Source: Apricaphanius iberus
Lineage: Eukaryota > Chordata > Actinopteri > Cyprinodontiformes > Aphaniidae
Length of the DNA stretch: 64,000 nt
NCBI GenBank assembly: GCA_028564705.1
Contig: JAPXFQ010002080.1
Span: 186,001 to 250,000 of the forward strand
Direction: 5' to 3'
The notes under the pieces are model-generated. The model had not been told where the DNA came from. It ran no database searches and saw only the letters and a list, made by a program, of their open reading frames with translations. Each line of letters begins with the position of its first letter. Position 1 is the stretch's first letter. Shown here piece by piece: positions 10,391 through 38,073 of the stretch. The position numbers were made by a program, and so were the translations under genes.

Positions 10391-12540
10391 TTTCAAACAG
10401 ACCATGAAAAACTGTAATATCCGGACTTCTTCTGTTTTACTTTTAAGTCTGAAAGCAAACTTCCAGACTGTGCGGATAACCTTTACTGGTATATTATCGC
10501 CTGAAGACCTAGTAACAAGGGCTGATATGTTGAGGTAGGGCGTTTGCGTTCAGAATGTCAGGTAAAGTTCCAGCCGGGGGGGGGGACGACAAAAAAAAGC
10601 TGTGGGTGAACACATTAATGACATATACCGTATATATCAAAGGATGCCTTACACTCCTTTTTTCCGTTCAGCTTCATCTCTCAAGTGCAAGTGCGCGGCA
10701 TTGCACACAAAAGACGAGCGCTGTGAGGAGTTCTGCTGTTTCGTCGGCCCTCTTTGCAAGAATGTCGCACCGGTGCAAAATCCGGATGAAAACCCTCAAG
10801 ACATTCATCAGGATCCATCTCGGTACATTTCTAGCCATGTGAAAGCAGCCGAAAAGCTCTGTTGTTCTGGTAAAAAAGTGGAGTATTGGAAAAGACAACT
10901 ACGGTTAAAGACTGGATGGAATTGTCCTCGAATATTCCAGAACGTCTATCTGAAAACGTCTTTTCTCGGATAATCCAAGGCCGTTTTTATCCGCTAACTC
11001 GTTCCTTTGGTCAATACCCAGAGCTTGTCGCTGTAGATGAGGTTGGGAATGTAGATTGACCAATAATTGATTTCATGAACAGGACACCTATCTACTGAAA
11101 TTTCTCCACTTTGGGCAAGACCTAGTTTCTGACCTAGAGAAGGCACTCTACACCTTTAGCTGTACCAGAGCAACAACAGAAGGGTTTAGAACCAACAATT
11201 TCCAATTGTTTGAATAGTCCAGATAAAGGTAATGTTTGCGAATATAATGCAGTGATATGTAAGAATGAGCTACAATTACATTTGTGAAATATCCATAGCT
11301 GGTAGAGATTTACCTCCAAAAGATTAGCGGTGGTCAATGAAGTGAAATGGGTTTCTTAAAAAGATGAAGATGCTTTCAAAGGTATGATGTAACCCTGTCT
11401 GAACCAAACAAAGGTCTAGAGGCCATGCAAACTAAGTGTTGTTAAATTAACAGTGTAGCTTCAGAATTCACATGCCAGAAGCCATTACAGAGGGCTCATT
11501 ATACAAGTCACTATATGAGCCTAAACATTCTGGGTAAGCTGCCATAATTTGCTAGCGTGGAAGCCAATGAGGCTAAGCAGTTCCCATGGAGAAAGCAAAA
11601 GTGACCAGCACCCTAGGCAGAAGGCCAACCTCTCCCATTAGCCAGTTGGCACCAGATGATGGTGAGTGAGGAAGGCTGATGGGCTAAATTACGAAGGAAT
11701 TTCTACAATGTTCCACATCTTCTGCTTGGCATCAGTTCTTGGGAAGCGACTTGTGTCACTGCATTTCATAACTTTGCAAATCAACAGTATTAAACCAGCT
11801 TGCAGGGTGCAGACCCAGGTCATATCAAATTCATTTTAACAGAAACATTACAACTCAAAGTGCTTTCCAGGGTAAAAAAGAACCCCATATGATCACATTC
11901 TCCCCAACAGATTTTAAAGTATAACATGTATACCCTCCATCCCCCAACCCAACCCCCATGTGCACACACACTCAAGAGCACCAGTAAAAGGGATATAGGG
12001 CCGAGTACAGTTGAGCCATAAAAAAAACTGCACTGGCAGCAGCACATCAACAGCAGCAGCCAAGGCACTGACCCAGGGCACCCAGAGGAGACAAGGTTAA
12101 GACCCCCACCTCCACCTAAGCGCTACCTGGAGAGCAACCAGGCAGCCACAGCTGACCAGTTAGTTTGCTCTAAGACTGTAGCACTTTCCATGAAACATGA
12201 GTACACAGCAATTTTTGACCTAGGTCACTGCAGCATTTAAAAGTCAGCACCACGACTGAACATCTATTGTATCATAATTTCCATTGGCAACACTGGCTTC
12301 AGTTTAGCAATCTGCCATTAAACAGACAAAGCTTTTTATGTAGAACCTAGATTATTTTTGAGCTCCAATGTGGCACAGCTGGTGCCCTTGGTTTGAAACT
12401 CAATCTGAAGTGTATATGTTCTATCCATGTCTGTCTGGATTATCTCTGAGAACTCTAACTTCCCCAAACGGTGCAAAAAGATGACTGCCAGGTTTACTGG
12501 TTGACTGCCATTGGATTTGAGTGTGTGCATAGCGGTCTGC
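10391..12540. other. Intergenic, no gene recognised
   Basis: A plus frame at 10602-10973 (123 aa) has several Cys but no family I know and lies in sequence with repeat-like character. The start at about 10378 (agcccctttcaaacag) resembles a DNA-transposon terminus. The rest, 11000-12540, shows no structure I can support. Confidence 0.35.
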
Positions 12541-12550
12541 CCTGTGTGTT

Positions 12551-12661
12551 GTTGTGCTGCCCTGTAATGGATTGGCGATCTGTCCAGGGTTCAATCATCC
12601 TCTAGGCCAAGACAGGCACCATAACCTGCAAGGACAAACGGGCCTAGACGATGAATGAATG
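12551..12661 (+). repeat. Teleost L2/SINE-type tail
   Basis: The run 'ccctgtaatggattggcgat...ctgtccagggtt' followed by 'gacaggcacc' and ending in 'atgaatgaatgg' matches the very common fish repeat that ends in an ATGGATGG-like tail. About 110 bp, diverged. Confidence 0.65.
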
Positions 12662-13884
12662 GTGAACTTGTTTGTGGAATCTGGAAGTCGATTCCATGAT
12701 CATGATCCTAAGTTGGTCACAGTTTATTTGAAATAAGTCTCATTGTGGATGGATCAGGAACAACCAGATACAGCCCTTTCACCATGTTTTTTTGCATGCT
12801 GTCAGTCAGCTGGCTAAAAGAAATGCTAATTATACTTTTCCTTCACTTAAACTGTGGTGTCGTAAATGTTTTGGCCATAAAGACCGAAATCGTTAGGTCA
12901 AAAGAACTTGAACCATTTTATTTTTACATTTTTCTGGTCTTTACCGGACCAACAGTGAGAACTTTATTTTGTGAAACAAAAAACTGATTTATTTTTTTGT
13001 TTTAAGAATGTGTAAATCTCTGTGGAGAAGAAAGATAATCACTTTATGACAATGAACTGAAAGTCCATGTCACACTACAATAGCCCGAGTCTGCTGCCGA
13101 CTGTTACTGATTTAATTCATTTATATAATACCGACTCACAACACAAGGCACTCTAATGGAAGTCTTTTCAATTCAATACATTCCAATCGGTTTTAAAATT
13201 TTTTTATTTAAGGAATCCCAGCAGACTGCTTTGAAACAATGACTTGCAGTTGTACTCCATTTATGTTATTTAATTTTTTCAATCTTTGTTTTAACTACAT
13301 ACTACTTTCATATTTAACCAGGACCAATGAAACAAATTTAGCTCCACCTACAGATGAATGTGTTGAAACGACAATAAAAATCCTTGAATACAAAGAAAAC
13401 ATGTTAAAATGAGAAATAATACAATGCCTATAAATCTTAAATTTTGTGTATTTTTTTACCTTTCTCTTGGTGTTTTTTTTTTTTGTATTCTCAGTAAACA
13501 ATATTGATTCATTGACAAAACTGTTGCATAATAAAGAGATCAGAACAGTTTATAATGTTCCTCACAATTCTTTATTTTTAGGTTGATTTTAATTTGTCCC
13601 ATCTATTTATAAAAAAGGCTCTGAATTCACAAAAATGTTTTTTAAACTGTATTCTTTACATGTGGTCCAAGGGTGACACTTTGGACCAGCTTGTCTTACA
13701 AGAAAGAGCAATTATTTTGTGTATCTGTGATAATCTGCCCCTAGTATTCACGATCAACAGCAACATCAAATTAGCTTTTAAACGTTCTCCTAATTTACCA
13801 TTTCAACAACTCTTGTTTTGCCTTTAGAAAAATGAATTCAGCATAAGCTAAAAAAAAAAAATCAACAAGTTTTAAGAAATATTT
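12662..13884. other. AT-rich sequence between repeat and psen1 3' end
   Basis: No gene, RNA or clear repeat. Homopolymer runs only; small frames at 12745-12987 and 13594-13827 lack any coding character. Confidence 0.4.
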
Positions 13885-15452
13885 CATGTTTCACAGTTTA
13901 TTTAAAAAAGAACAAAATCGGAACCTTGCATAACACACATATGAATGTTAAAGAAACTAAGGTGAGCCATTCAAACCACAGCTTCCCTAGAAACAAAAAA
14001 ACTGTTTCAGAACAAATATTACTCTGTTGTTCCCTCTGATGTTCTTTACAAGCATAAAACCCGAGTTCAACAAAGAAGCAATCAGTGCGGCTGGTCCTCC
14101 TTTATATTCAATAATAGTCGTTTTATTCACACAGCTTTTTAATCAAAAACCGACCATCTTTTAGGTTAAGTTTTGTGTTTTTAATCTTTTTTTTTTGGCC
14201 AAAACACTTACACCAATGAAGAAAGTGGGAGCAGTTCTCCCAAAAATCATTGTCGCTCATTCAGCAGTGCCCAATCCTGGATACTGGCATAACATTTTAG
14301 GTGTCTAAACACTTTGCCTGGGGAGGAAAAAAGAAAAGAGAAAATACAAATTTCCAACATTTTCTTTTCATGAAAGTGAAAAAAAAAAGAAAGCCAAATG
14401 CATTAGTTTGACGCAGTAAGTTCAGTGTTTGATGTAGCATAGTTCCAAACAGCACCAGGCGAGCATCATGAGGGCAGCTGTAGCCTAAAGGTTTAGAGTT
14501 TGTGACCAGATGGTCACAGGTTACAATCCCTGGACAGATATGCTAGGTGGGGCAGTGGGGTGGACAAAGTACACGTCTGTCACACAATTATGACAACTAT
14601 AGAAATGCCCTTGAGCAAGGCACTGAACCTTCAGAGTGATCCAGAAGAGCTTCTCGGTGGGCCACGTCTCCAATCACGGCGTGTCCTTGAGTCCCTGTGA
14701 AGGTGAGGGCAGAAAAAGTCTCCCAGTTCGACCTCACTTTGATCACAGGACAAGGAGACTCTTGTTCAAAGACGCATTCATCTTTGTGGTTAGGAATCAG
14801 TTCAGTTTGAATTTTCCCTCTGAAGAAATAAACAATAATGCAATGAATATTTACCACTCTTTCAGAGCAGGGAGCAAAGCACGCCTCGACATCTCGTACA
14901 CATTCAAACTAGACGTTTCTATCTATTAGCGTCGTCGCCTTCTGACTCTCCGTTAATGAAATGGGAGGCGCTATAAGGGTCAGCGCTGGAGTTGTCATGA
15001 AAATGGACCAGAGAGGACGTTTTTTCTATAATCTTTAAAAAGGGAGATGTAAGAGAGTACTGCCCCTTCTTTAGACAGCTACAAGGTGTCCCTGAGGAAG
15101 GCACCAGGGACTGCTTGATGAAGGTGTGTAGATGGACACATAGGAGCCTCGTGAGACCGCTGAAGATTAGGGCGCCTCTTGGTGAGAAATGTCATTTCTT
15201 GTTTTAAATAAAAAAGGGAAATAAAACCTTTTAAGACCATTCGTTGTGGAGCGTTCCCAATCTCTGGTCCAGACCAGAGAGCAGAGCGAAAACAGGTGGT
15301 GTTCCAGCATTTTAAGAGGAGGCGTTTTTTTGTTGTTGTTGTTTGGAGGGATGGTGAGGTCAGAGGCGCCGCTGCATCGTTTTTTTGTTCTCCCGGCCAC
15401 GAGGGGAGTGCTCTCGTGCTGTTGGCCGGAGGGGGCTTTGTGCGTCGGCCTG
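13885..15452 (-). other. psen1: psen1 3' untranslated region
   Basis: Sequence after the stop codon at 15453 runs without another gene to two candidate poly(A) signals on the minus strand, AATAAA at 14127-14122 and at 13902-13897. A tRNA-derived SINE at 14468-14650 lies within it. Which signal is used cannot be told from sequence. Confidence 0.5.
14468..14650 (+). repeat. tRNA-derived SINE in psen1 3'UTR
   Basis: Box A-like GTAGCCTAAAGG near 14480 and box B-like GGTTACAATCC near 14518 have tRNA-promoter spacing. They are followed by 'cccttgagcaaggcactgaa', the hallmark body of a widespread fish SINE. It lies antisense to psen1. Confidence 0.7.
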
Positions 15453-31154
<15,702 letters not shown>

Positions 31155-31164
31155 GTCGCCTCAG

Positions 31165-32934
31165 CTGACACTCGCCCACACGTGCAAACAAACCTTTTTT
31201 CCCCTTGATGTAAGAGAAGAAGGAGAAATTATAATCATGTCACAAAAACATAAAGTACAATAAAGTAAAGAACAGTGAACCACATTGAGACTGAAGATAA
31301 GGAAGATCATTTTATGTGTCAAATAGTAGATATGAACTCTGCACCAAAAAGAAAACACCCAATCACTTTAATCACCTTTCTGCCTTTATTAACTGCCTTT
31401 ATTACAATTTGATTCCTGGAATTTTGATAAAAATCGATTCAGATATTTTGACACAGCACCAGTAATTCTTAAACAGTTGCTTCAGGTTTTAACAGAAATA
31501 AATTGCACTTTGTAACAATTGCACAGGTATGCATGGGTGCATGTGAGTAGACCTCCTTTCGTCATGGTCTCACACCAATTGTGAGGATGTGTCGCGCACC
31601 AAAGAGATGCACTCACAGGAAAAATTCACACGGTTCCAAATTATATTTTTGGGTTTGTAACCGAAACCCATTTTGGGTTCAGATTTGGCTTCACCATGGC
31701 AGAATCCAAATCTTTTACGGATCACATGGGTGATGTTTTCCTGAGGCGAAAACATTGTCCGATCAATAAGCTTTAAGAAAGATTTGTGTACTTGTGATCT
31801 TAATGAGCAGGAGTACGTGGGTAATTTATCTCATTGTCATTCGTGTTGAAACATGCTGAAATTAATCCAGTAATTTGTTTAAATGAAACACCCGGAAAGC
31901 TCCATGTTACTCTCATTTGACCAAAGTGCATAGACAGAGGTAAATTCCCAGGAGAGTTTAGAAAACTCAATGGTTAACTTTGGGATGAATGGAATAAAAG
32001 AAACAGTTTTACCTCGGACAACTCAAACAAATGAGCAAACACTTTGCATCAAAAGGTTGTTACACGTATACCCCAAGATGTGCATCTAAGTTCTGATTCT
32101 CCAACACTGTGAAATGTCTTCTTACTGTCCTACTCGCTATTCGTGATGAGCAGATAAGTATGGGTCTTTGTCACATTTATAATCAGAGAAACATAAAGTC
32201 AGATTTTACTGAATGAAAATTTACAGAAACTGACCAATCACGACAGCCTAAATAATGAAAAAGCTTCTAGGAGATTTATTTAAAGTGATTTTTGGATATG
32301 GTTATAACTGTGCCACCAAACATTATGTAAAAAAAGCTATTTAAAAAAAACACACAAAAAAAAACTTTCCTCTGATTAAAGGTTGAAATTAAATCATTTT
32401 TGTTACTTTCCATGCCAACACTATGCTAATATAAATGAAAATGTATGTATTTTCGGGCTTCTTACTATAGCTTTACTACATTTTCCGCATATGAATAATC
32501 TGTTTCCAGCCCTATATAACATATGCTGCCAAACTGGATGTAAGCTCTTTTAAAAATAATAATAATAACTGAAGATTAGCACATTTGTATATTGAGGGTA
32601 CCAATATGATTTCCATTTGAGGGAACAGTGCTGTTTAATAGCCACCTAATCTAGAAAATGCACGCCATTGCTACGGAACAATAACGACTCCATACTCATG
32701 CTAGATGATAAGCGGGGAGGAATAAAGTCGTCATAACTCCATGTATAACCTCTCTTAAAGCTCACATGGGCATTTTACCAGCAGGCAAAAGCTACATGGG
32801 CTAGTCAGCGTTAGCCCGTGTTGTCATAACGGCACAGCGGAGCTAAGCGGCAAACGCTTCCGAAGCTCCGCAGCTCAAATTAAACATGCTTCTCTAATAA
32901 TACTCAGTGGAAACCCGTACTTACCTACAGAGAA
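31165..32934. other. psen1 intron 1
   Basis: AT-rich intron between the 5'UTR exon and the start-codon exon. No coding frame or repeat family was recognised; the end nearest exon 1 (32640-32930) becomes richer in GC. Confidence 0.45.
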
Positions 32935-33110
32935 TGTTGTGTACTTTCTTGAAAATTCAAATTAAACAGGTTTTAAACCCGGGCTACCCTCTCCTCCTCC
33001 TCCTCTTTGTTGTCCCTGCCTGCCACCCGGAACATCCGCCCGCTTCCTGTTCGAGTGGATTCAACGGTCCACCATAGACATTTCTGAAGTAGAGCAGACG
33101 CCGCATCGAC
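32640..33110 (-). promoter_or_regulatory. psen1: psen1 5'UTR exon and promoter region
   Basis: A GC-richer patch in AT-rich DNA. On the minus strand it ends in a textbook donor CTGTAG|GTAAGT (exon end 32935), consistent with a non-coding first exon of psen1 beginning near 33060. The area 32985-33050 is rich in purine/pyrimidine tracts and GGAA-type (ETS-like) sites such as 'aacatccgcccgcttcctg'. No TATA box; this fits a housekeeping promoter. The start site itself is inferred. Confidence 0.55.
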
Positions 33111-33249
33111 CGCTACTGCCTATTGGCGCTGATGAGCTAAACCTGTTGAGGAGGGAGAACTGAATGGGATTTTACAGTAATGAATGGCACTATAAACTAC
33201 AGTAGCTTAAACATTTTATAAATAAATAAAACATTTACTATTCCTTAGT

Positions 33250-34435
33250 TTCTTTTTTCAAAGGGCTGGTGGTATAGACTTTCTTCTAATATGTGATTTT
33301 GATCATCTAAACTTTCATTATACCATAAACAGGTCTTACTCTACTGGAAAATGATCCATACTCACAATTTTAGCCCACACACTTCAACAATATGTAATCA
33401 CCGATTTCTACTTTATAAAATCTATCTTTTATAAAAGTTGGATGGATAATGGTGTTGGAGGCATTGTCCATCTGATGGATAATATTGGTAGGCTATATTT
33501 CTTGATCACATTGTCTTGACAAACAAATATAATTTAGATTGCACCTTAACGGAGTAGATTTCAATGCCATTACCCCAATTGTAATTAGGTTGGTCAGAGA
33601 AAGTTTACAATACTATTTAATTATTTCAAAGCTTCCAAATTTGCTCATAAATAATGTTTGTTTCACAGACCCCAAATTTAATAATTCAATATCAAGAGGA
33701 ACCCTATCAGATAAATAATTTCCTCTTCCTGTCAGAAGGAAAATTATCTACCCGACCTTCTTAAAAAAGGACACAAGTACAATTAGATCATGTTTTCTTT
33801 CTTTTCCTTTACTGCGCAAAATGAAAGAGATTAATTTTAAAACAATTATTGATATATATCAATCTAAAGAATTTGTATGTATCATATTTAACGTACAAGA
33901 TAATTTATGCCTTTTATGCAAAAGCGATGTTGAAGCCCAGACACATGTTTTTTTATGATTGTAATTAGGTAAAAATTTCTTGGAAGGATCTGTATAATTG
34001 GTGCTCAACAAAAACAATATTCCTTTAATTCCATTAAATAATATTCAATTTTTGGATTGATAGATAAAGATAAACATGATCAATTCCTAGTTAATAATGT
34101 AATAATTTAAAGTAAAAAAAGTTTTTCATAAATGTTGATTTTTGAAACCAAACTCAAATTACTTTTTTTTAATGAATTACAATTATTCTGTAGGTCCCTT
34201 CAAAAAAATTAAAAGTCAAAATTCCATAAAACTTTTCAATTACTATTTTACTATTTTCTTTCTATTCTTTTTTCTTTATCATTTCGTTATATTTCCTTAT
34301 ATTTCTACTGTGGTTTTTTGCTGTTCGGACTGTGTTCCAGTTGTTGTTTTTTTGTGATAAATTGAGATGCCTGTTGGTTTGTTGTGTTGTGGCTTGAACA
34401 TTTCAATAAAGGAAGTTGGGGGGGAAAAGAACACC
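33250..34435 (+). mobile_element. Decayed L1-like LINE 3' portion
   Basis: Translated pieces such as the CLLCKSDVEAQTHVF region (about 33915-33955) resemble the zinc-knuckle-like end of L1 (Swimmer-type) ORF2. The segment ends in 'ttcaataaaggaagttgggg', a 3' terminus. Many stops. The same family occurs at 37450-37870. Confidence 0.6.
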
Positions 34436-34797
34436 TAAAAAAATATGTCTATGCTGTCCACTTTCTAGCTGCTGTAGAAGGTGGTGGAGCTACGCTGGCA
34501 GGATGAAGCAGCTCCATCGGTAGTTCAGAACGACTGAGTGGGATATTTGCAAGCTTACAGGATATGCTTCAACCTGTTTGTATGTAACAAGGCAAATCCA
34601 GACGTAGGTAGAGTACCCAACAAAGCTAAAATAAGAATGCATTCATGTACAAAACAAATCCAAGGGTACCAAAGTTTTACAAGATAACAAGTGAAAGTTA
34701 CCATATAGCATGAAAGAGCAGAAAACATTTTTTTAAAGATGATAAAGAACAACATACATAAAAAAAATAAAAAAAATTCGCTCTGCTGTATATTCCT

Positions 34798-35380
34798 AGC
34801 TGCTGTATTATCCCAGCTGCATTAAAAACTGCGGTCATCAGACCTCTACTGAAAAAACCCCACCCTGAATCCAGAGGTTCTCTCTAATTAAAGGCCCATC
34901 TCCAATCTTCCATTCCTATCAAAGGTTCTGGAAAAAATAGTCGCAGCACAACTTCATGATCACCTCAAACACAATAAAATGTATGAAAAGTTTCAGTCTG
35001 GTTTCCGCCCTGGTCATAGCACAGAAACAGCCTTGATCAGAGTCACCGGTGACCTGCTGACGGCAGCAAATACTGGTTCCCCATCACTACTCATCCTCCT
35101 GGACCTCACAGCTGCTTTTGATTCAGTAGATCAGAACATCCTACTCCACCGTCTGCAATACACTATTGGACTCCCAGAAAACGCTCACAACTGGTTCATC
35201 TCTTACCTGACTGACAGAACTGAGCATGTCGCCCTGGGCAAAGCCAAGTCACACACCCATAACATCACCTGTGGTGTTCCTCAGGGCTCCGTTCTGGGCC
35301 CCACCGTATTTTCCCTCTACATGCTCCTCCTTGGCAATATCATTATGAGACATGCTATGGATGACACACAGCTCATTTAA
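34798..35380 (+). mobile_element. L2-type LINE reverse-transcriptase fragment
   Basis: A frame from 34979 contains FQSGFRPGHSTETALIRV, LLILLDLTAAFDSVDQNILL and CGVPQGSVLGPTVFSLYML, the RT domain of teleost L2/CR1-group LINEs. Sequence upstream to about 34798 encodes the preceding part with stops. The expected YADD catalytic box is lost: after NIIMRH the frame jumps straight to a DDTQL-like remnant, so there is a deletion. Dead copy, truncated at both ends. Confidence 0.9.
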
Positions 35381-35840
35381 ACACATTGTATGTGTGAGAC
35401 ATTTTAAATAACTGCTCCCGTTAAACTGTTAATTTATTTGTATGCACATATTGATATGCATTCATTTTGTTGCCTAATGTATATTTTTTTCTTCTGTTTA
35501 TTTTATTTTAAAATCTAAAATCTACACAAATATGTGTAGTCCTTGATCACACTCAGGACATGTGTCATTTTTAACACATCTGTCTTTACAGTGAACAAAA
35601 CAAAAGGCCACCATATTAGGATTTTTTTTCTTTAAAACTACATAGTGTCAGAAAGTGCAAACAAAAAAAGAGTGAAATCAGCATAGATGCTTGCTATTGC
35701 TACCGTTTTGGCCAAACACCAGGTCGTGAAGAGGCTTTAAAGTGATTTAAGTATGTTTGTCCATCTTTGCTTTTAGCTTAGCCTATCCAACACACAACAG
35801 CAGAAGATAAGGCATCAGTGTGTGAGACACCAGAATGTTG
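35381..35840. other. Intergenic sequence, nothing recognised
   Basis: AT-rich sequence between the L2 fragment and the Tc1 remnant, with no frame or repeat that I can name. Confidence 0.35.
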
Positions 35841-36905
35841 CAGGTCTTTTTTTTTCAGTGGAATTGCACAGAACGTATGTTACATTCTGTTCCATTCAAT
35901 AAGGTGCGTAATACAATAAGAAGCCAAGTCTTGCACAGGTGTACAATCTTGTCCTTGGTGTCCTTAGACCGTGATAGAGTTTGGAGTCTGACTGTTTGAA
36001 GGCGTGGATGTGGACAGGTATCTTTTGTGTAAGGGACAATGCCAGACGAGGTGTCCATTATCAGAAAATAACGGACGATGCGGAGGCGTGAACCAACGCT
36101 TCGCGGAGGACGGTTGCTTCCGCAAAGTCCATTTTTTTCTGATAATGGACACCTCGAATGGCATTATCCTCCTAATACCACGGTCAATTACGAAAGAGAG
36201 AAATACTTTATCAATTAATTATAGGCTACTTTAATGTGTTTTAGAGTTAAAATTGTGAGGTTTTTTTTTTATAAGTCAAACTCCCTGTTTAATATCTCCC
36301 ATATACAGGCGTTACCTAGCAACGTGGCCACAGCGAGCCGACCCCAGCAGTTGATCAGTGCTGGGATGTAAGATGATGTCTTTACCTCACATTACGTGAT
36401 ACAAAGTATCATTTCAGAAGCCAAGTGCACTACTTACTGCTTGTATGTGTCCAGAGGATGATGCAAATTACATTGAGTCTCCGTTACCATTTGAGCCAGC
36501 GCAATAATTTAGAACTGTCATCAGGCAATTTGACGGGACGCCTTTCCTAGGTGTACAATATAATTCTTTAATGTACACCCTCCAGCCAATCAGAATCGAG
36601 TATTCACCCAGACTATGGTATAAACAGTGGCGACTTCAAAAATGTTGCATTATTATAGGTAACAAGTGGAAGATAGAAGAGCTTCTTAAAGAAGAAATAA
36701 CAGGTCAGTAAGGGTAAGAATTCTTGCTTGTTTGTGATTACTAAATACTCGTTTTCTGTATCATTATTATACAAATACATTCTTTAAAAATCATCCAATG
36801 TGATTTCCAGGAATTTTCTTTTTTAACATTCCATCTCTCACAGTCGAAGTGAATTACAGACCTATCTTATATTTTAAGTGGGACAACTTGCAAAATTGGT
36901 GGCTG
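35840..36905 (-). mobile_element. Tc1-like remnant split by a hairpin MITE
   Basis: The segment 35930-36040 ('cttgcacaggtgtacaatcttg', 'tttggagtctgactgtttga') and the segment 36640-36900 match, in order, the region 58570-58900 of the intact Tc1 at 57467-58956. Between them, 36044-about 36620 is foreign sequence starting with a palindrome (36044-36172). So a Tc1 relative was cut by a second insertion and then decayed. Confidence 0.65.
36044..36172. repeat. Long hairpin (MITE arm) inside Tc1 remnant
   Basis: 'GAGGTGTCCATTATCAGAAA' at about 36053 recurs reversed at about 36134-36156. The centre (GCGGAGGC...GCTTCCGC) is also self-complementary, so about 125 bp fold on themselves. It is followed by 'cagccaatcagaatcgagta' near 36590, a phrase common at the other end of such fish MITEs. 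Confidence 0.6.
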
Positions 36906-37449
36906 CTACAGATACACCGATACCGATACTGGTATCAGGTATCGGCCCCGATACTGTCTAATGGACATGTGTCGGTATAAAATATACTAATATAATATAT
37001 ATAATATAATACACTCAAATACTTTTTGCTCGACTATAGGTAACAGCAGCAGGTTCAACTTTCTCAGAGCTGTAAGGTTTCTTCTAAGACAGAGGTGATC
37101 AAACGCTTTGCGAAAATCGTTGATTTTAGAGCACTCGAGGGCATAATTTTTTTTCATAAAATGAAAAGATATTTTGTAGAACATTTGGTTATTTTTTAGT
37201 TCTCTAATAATGTACAAAAAATTTCAAGAATATAAAAGATTAAACAGTATTGTAATTTTTGTTGAACCGGAGTCTATAAATCATTGTTAATGCAAAACAA
37301 CAAAAAACAAAAATAATACAAAAACAGTGCTTGCACAATGCACTATCAAAATATAGGTAAATAATTTCCACAGTTATTTCATTTGTCTTCCATGGTCTCC
37401 ATTAACTTAGCAACAAAAGTGGGCTGAACAAAATTAACCAGAATCAACC

Positions 37450-37870
37450 AAAGGGCCACACTTTATACATGAGTGTTATTAATGATATCTATCAATGTAA
37501 AGAATTTTTACGTATCACGTAGCCTACAAGACAATATATGCCCTTTATGCAAAGATGATATTGAAACTCAAACATGTTTTTATTATTTTTATAATTCCCA
37601 GTTAATAAGTTAATAATTTAAGGAAAATGTTTAATACATTAATGTACTTTATTTTATTTAGCCCAATTGTATTATATTTTTTAAATGAATTTAATTTATT
37701 CTGTAGGTCCCTTCAAAAAATTAAAAGTAAAAATTTTCCTTCCATTTTATTTATTATTTTTGTCCTCCTTTCTTACATTTTTATTCTGCTTTCCTGCTTA
37801 GACTATACTCTAGTTACGTTTTTGTGAGAATTTCAATGCAACTTTGAAATTTTCAATAAAAAAAAACTCA
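37450..37870 (+). mobile_element. L1-like LINE 3' fragment, second copy
   Basis: Stretches such as 'gacaatatatgccctttatg' and 'ttctgtaggtcccttcaaaa' match 33895-33925 and 34185-34210 of the L1-like fragment. The ending 'ttttcaataaaaaaaa' is a LINE tail. It stops just before erh exon 1. Confidence 0.6.
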
Positions 37871-37889
37871 CAAAAAAATATGGGTATTT

Positions 37890-38073
37890 CCGTCCATCTT
37901 TGGAGCCACCACAGCCGACCCCCGGAGCTCCACTAGAGGGAGCTAGCTAGCTAGCTGCCTTGGCCTCTCTCACAGAATGGTTCCTGTCAGTAAGTTGTTC
38001 TTCCGGGGATGCAGGTCTGCTCTCTCGAACGTAACAGGAGGTATCCCTGAAAATCGTCGAACGCCACCAAAAC
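37890..38073 (+). promoter_or_regulatory. erh: erh 5'UTR and proximal promoter
   Basis: A short CpG-containing stretch between an L1-like tail (ending about 37870) and the start codon. It contains the tandem 'agctagctagctagc' at about 37940-37955. The start site is not determinable; an upstream ATG at 37979 opens a reading frame that runs past the erh start in another frame. Confidence 0.45.

Noticed and set aside
10602..10973. 123-aa Cys-containing plus frame as a possible secreted peptide gene
   Set aside because: No signal peptide, no splice or poly(A) context that fits, and no known family; left as unassigned.
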